Source: an uncultured Campylobacter sp.
GTDB lineage: Bacteria; Campylobacterota; Campylobacteria; Campylobacterales; Campylobacteraceae
DNA: 15,215 bases
Direction: 5' to 3'
Assembly: GCF_938031315.1 (NCBI RefSeq)
Contig: NZ_CALHHT010000261.1
Coordinates: 1-15,215 of the forward strand
Part shown: positions 13,104 to 15,215 of the stretch, piece after piece
Layout: the number at the start of each line of letters is the position of its first letter
How positions within the stretch are numbered: the first letter of the stretch is position 1
Translations under genes and position numbers: made by a program
The notes under the pieces: model-generated
Database searches by the model: none
Told to the model about the DNA's origin: nothing
The model's input: the letters and a program-made list of their open reading frames with translations, nothing else

Positions 13104-14432
13104 ATGAGCGACAATCTAGAGATGTTCTGTCATCAGTGCCAAATGAGCGTACCCGAGGGCTGCGGCGCAAAGGGCCAAAGCAAAGGCACCTGCGGCAAAA
13201 CCTCGACGCTGGCGTTACTTCAAGACACTATGGTTTTCGGACTTAAGGGTCTTAGCGCCTACCGCCACCACGCGCACGAGCTCGGCGCCGATACTAGCGC
13301 GGTCGATACCGTTATGGCGGACACGCTGTATTTCACGCTGACGAACTCAAATTTTAACTTTGACGAGCATATCGCGCAGCTGATGGCCGTCGGAAGCGCG
13401 GGCGTGGCGATGATGGATATCTTAAGCGAGGCGCATACCGCAAAATTCGGCGTACCGACCCCGGTTAAAGTAAGCCAAAACAAGGTCGAGGGCAAGGCGA
13501 TTTTGGTTAGCGGACACAACCTGCACGCGCTTGAGGCGCTACTAAAAGCGACCGAGGGCAAGGGCATCAATATCTACACCCACTCCGAGATGCTTCCCGC
13601 GCACGGCTATCCGCAGCTTCGCAAGTATCCGCATCTAAAGGGCAACGTCGGCAAGGCGTGGTTCGATCAGACCAAGCTTTTTAACGAATTTAAGGGCGCG
13701 ATTTTGATGACCACCAACTGCATCGTGCCGCTTCGCTCGTCCTGTAGCTACGCAGACAGGCTGTTTGGCTACTCTATCGCGGGCACCGACGGGATCAAAC
13801 ATATCCAAAACGACGATTTTACGCCGCTCATCGAGTGCGCGCTTGCGTGCGGCGACGTGAGCATGGACAGCGACGAGAGCTTGGTGACGGGCGGGCATTA
13901 CAAGACGATTTTGAGCCTCGCGCCACAAATTTTAGACGCGATCAAATCGGGCAAAATCCGCCGCTTTTTCGTCATCGCAGGCTGCGACGCGCCGGGCAAG
14001 GGACGCGAGTATTACCGCGAGCTAGCGCTTAGCCTGCCGAAGGACTGCGTGATTTTGACCTCCAGCTGCGGCAAATTCCGCTTCAACGACGTGGATTTCG
14101 GAACCGTGCCCGGCACCGAGCTTCCGCGCTACATCGATCTAGGCCAGTGCAACGACAGCAACGGTGCGGTCAAGATCGCCCTAGCGCTTAGCGAGGCTAC
14201 GGGCATCGCGGTAAACGACCTGCCGGTCTCGATCGTGCTGATGTGGATGGAGCAAAAGGCGGTCATCATCCTGCTTGCGCTGCTTAGTCTGGGCGTTAAG
14301 AATATCAACGTAGGCCCTACGGTGCCTGAGTTTTTCAACGACGAAATTTTGGGCTTCTTGGTGCAAAATTTCGGCCTTCGCCTAATCAGCGGCGATGCGC
14401 AGGCGGATCTGAAATACTTCCTGGGCGAATAA
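13104..14432 (+). CDS. hcp: Hybrid cluster protein (hydroxylamine reductase), short form
   Basis: An anaerobic cytoplasmic Fe-S protein with a hybrid 4Fe-2O-2S cluster, linked to NO/hydroxylamine detoxification and S-nitrosation. All seven expected hybrid-cluster ligands can be placed: His138 (VSGHNL), Glu162 (YTHSEMLPAHGYP), Cys206 (TTNC), Cys294 (AGCDAPGKGREYY), Cys322 (SSCGKFRF), Cys349 (GQCND) and Glu383 (MWMEQKAV). The N-terminal cluster cysteines are 9, 12, 20 and 30 (spacing 2-7-9), neither the 2-11-6 of E. coli nor the usual 2-8-5 of strict anaerobes. At 442 residues it lacks about 100 residues of the helical N-terminal domain of the 540-550-residue forms, as in class III. AAGGA lies 7 nt before the ATG. 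No hcr-like reductase is adjacent. Confidence 0.95.
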   Translation: MSDNLEMFCHQCQMSVPEGCGAKGQSKGTCGKTSTLALLQDTMVFGLKGLSAYRHHAHELGADTSAVDTVMADTLYFTLTNSNFNFDEHIAQLMAVGSAGVAMMDILSEAHTAKFGVPTPVKVSQNKVEGKAILVSGHNLHALEALLKATEGKGINIYTHSEMLPAHGYPQLRKYPHLKGNVGKAWFDQTKLFNEFKGAILMTTNCIVPLRSSCSYADRLFGYSIAGTDGIKHIQNDDFTPLIECALACGDVSMDSDESLVTGGHYKTILSLAPQILDAIKSGKIRRFFVIAGCDAPGKGREYYRELALSLPKDCVILTSSCGKFRFNDVDFGTVPGTELPRYIDLGQCNDSNGAVKIALALSEATGIAVNDLPVSIVLMWMEQKAVIILLALLSLGVKNINVGPTVPEFFNDEILGFLVQNFGLRLISGDAQADLKYFLGE

Positions 14433-14452
14433 ATTTCATAGAGAGGCAAATC

Positions 14453-14494
14453 GGGTAAATTTAATTCGGTAAAGCTCCGTTTTAATTTACCCTT
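14453..14494 (+). terminator. Predicted terminator of hcp
   Basis: GGGTAAATTTAA and TTAATTTACCC form a long stem with one bulge, followed by TTTATATA, 20 bases after the hcp stop. Part of its loop (AGCTCCG, 14473-14479) can pair instead with CGGAGCT at 14511-14517. Confidence 0.6.
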
Positions 14495-14671
14495 TATATA
14501 GCGCTTTTAGCGGAGCTAGCCGATCCACTCCGCGGCTATTTTGCGCCCGACGCTCATATTTAAATTTCACGAGTATACATTCCTTCTTGTTTTAATATAA
14601 TCTCGCCAAATGCTTAGAAAAATTTAATTAAGTGCTTTTTTTACACATTCAAATTCCAATCGTCTTTGCTA

Positions 14672-14863
14672 TTACAATCCTTCTTTTTCTGTGTAAGTAT
14701 TTATCTTATCCGTATCGCTGCCGCTTATAGTAACCGCTATAGTGTAGCCGTCTTGATGCTTGGTATCTCATAAAATTTTCCGTATCATCTCATTTTTCGC
14801 TATCAGATATTGCAATTTAGTGCCGTTAATTTTATATCCATCTTTATTTAATTCTTCAAGCAT
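14672..14863 (-). pseudogene. Remnant of an unrecognised gene with in-frame TGA
   Basis: From an ATG at 14863 the minus strand reads MLEELNKDGYKINGTKLQYL and on to residue 31. It then meets TGA (14770-14768), then continues in the same frame with DTKHQDGYTIAVTISGSDTD to a TAA at 14674-14672. A neighbouring frame then adds KDCNSKDDWNLNV, suggesting a further frameshift near the 3' end. Codon content is clearly protein-like on both sides of the stop. There is no properly spaced ribosome site and the N-terminus is probably lost. I recognise no family. TGA ends real genes in this window, so recoding is unlikely. Confidence 0.55.
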
Positions 14864-15215
14864 CCTCTCTAATAATCGCTAAAATTTTAAATAAATATAG
14901 GATTTAAATACGGATTTTAATCTAAATTGCTCATAAATTTTGAAATTATTTTATAAGCGCATGGCGCACGACTCGCAGGAATAAAATTTTAAGCAGATTT
15001 TGTGCAAAATTTCAAAATGCAGCTCAAACTCGCAAGCAAATAAATTCGTTGTAGCCTTGCGTTTAGAATTCAGCGCTAGTGATAAATTTCGCATCTTTAC
15101 GTCGGTGCAAATTTTAAAATTTTATGCAGGAGATAAAATTATAAGCCCGTGCAATGCATAAATTCTAAAATTCCACGTCGCCTATAAAATTCCATGCCTC
15201 ACACGACACATAATT
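14864..15215. other. AT-rich intergenic region to window end
   Basis: I see no gene, RNA or convincing promoter here. Repeated AAATTT/AAAATTTTA strings occur (for example CAAATTTTAAAATTTTATG near 15109), like those in other intergenic stretches of the window. Confidence 0.5.

Overview
The window looks like chromosomal DNA of a Campylobacter from the higher-GC group (C. gracilis / C. showae / C. rectus type). The grounds are the frr-secG-(Bax inhibitor-like)-carbonic anhydrase-MscS gene order, which I recall from C. jejuni, the Campylobacter-like protein sequences, intergenic DNA full of AAATTT/AAAATTTTA, and extended TATAAT -10 boxes without clear -35 boxes. The species is an inference.

Left part (1-1772, minus strand): a 3'-truncated frr (ribosome recycling factor), secG with an unusually long Ala/Ser-rich tail, and a Bax inhibitor-1 family membrane protein. 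frr and secG each have a TATAAT box, and hairpins separate the three units. From a divergent promoter (1874) runs a tight plus-strand operon (1904-5549) in which every gene overlaps the next: beta carbonic anhydrase, a large MscS-type channel with signal peptide, a 57-residue protein with 30 acidic and no basic residues, and an aberrant superoxide dismutase homologue with a Cys-rich C-terminus. This operon is the most unusual part of the window.

Middle part (5550-12199): 1.2 kb with no intact gene (decayed coding-like sequence and degenerate GC-rich repeats), then on the minus strand an exported YwqK/MORN-repeat protein, a hypoxanthine-DNA glycosylase-like protein, and the overlapping pair YajR-like MFS transporter and moeA. 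rdgB is divergent from the transporter. The glycosylase and RdgB both deal with deaminated purines, one in DNA and one in the nucleotide pool, but they are not in one operon.

Right part (12200-15215): a six-gene tRNA operon (Pro, His, Arg, Arg, Leu, Asn) with promoter and terminator, then hcp (short-form hybrid cluster protein). A perfect 16-bp palindrome with the FNR consensus TTGAT-N4-ATCAA lies upstream of hcp, exactly where a class II activator of the predicted promoter would bind. The last 0.8 kb holds a terminator and the remnant of an unrecognised minus-strand gene broken by an in-frame TGA.
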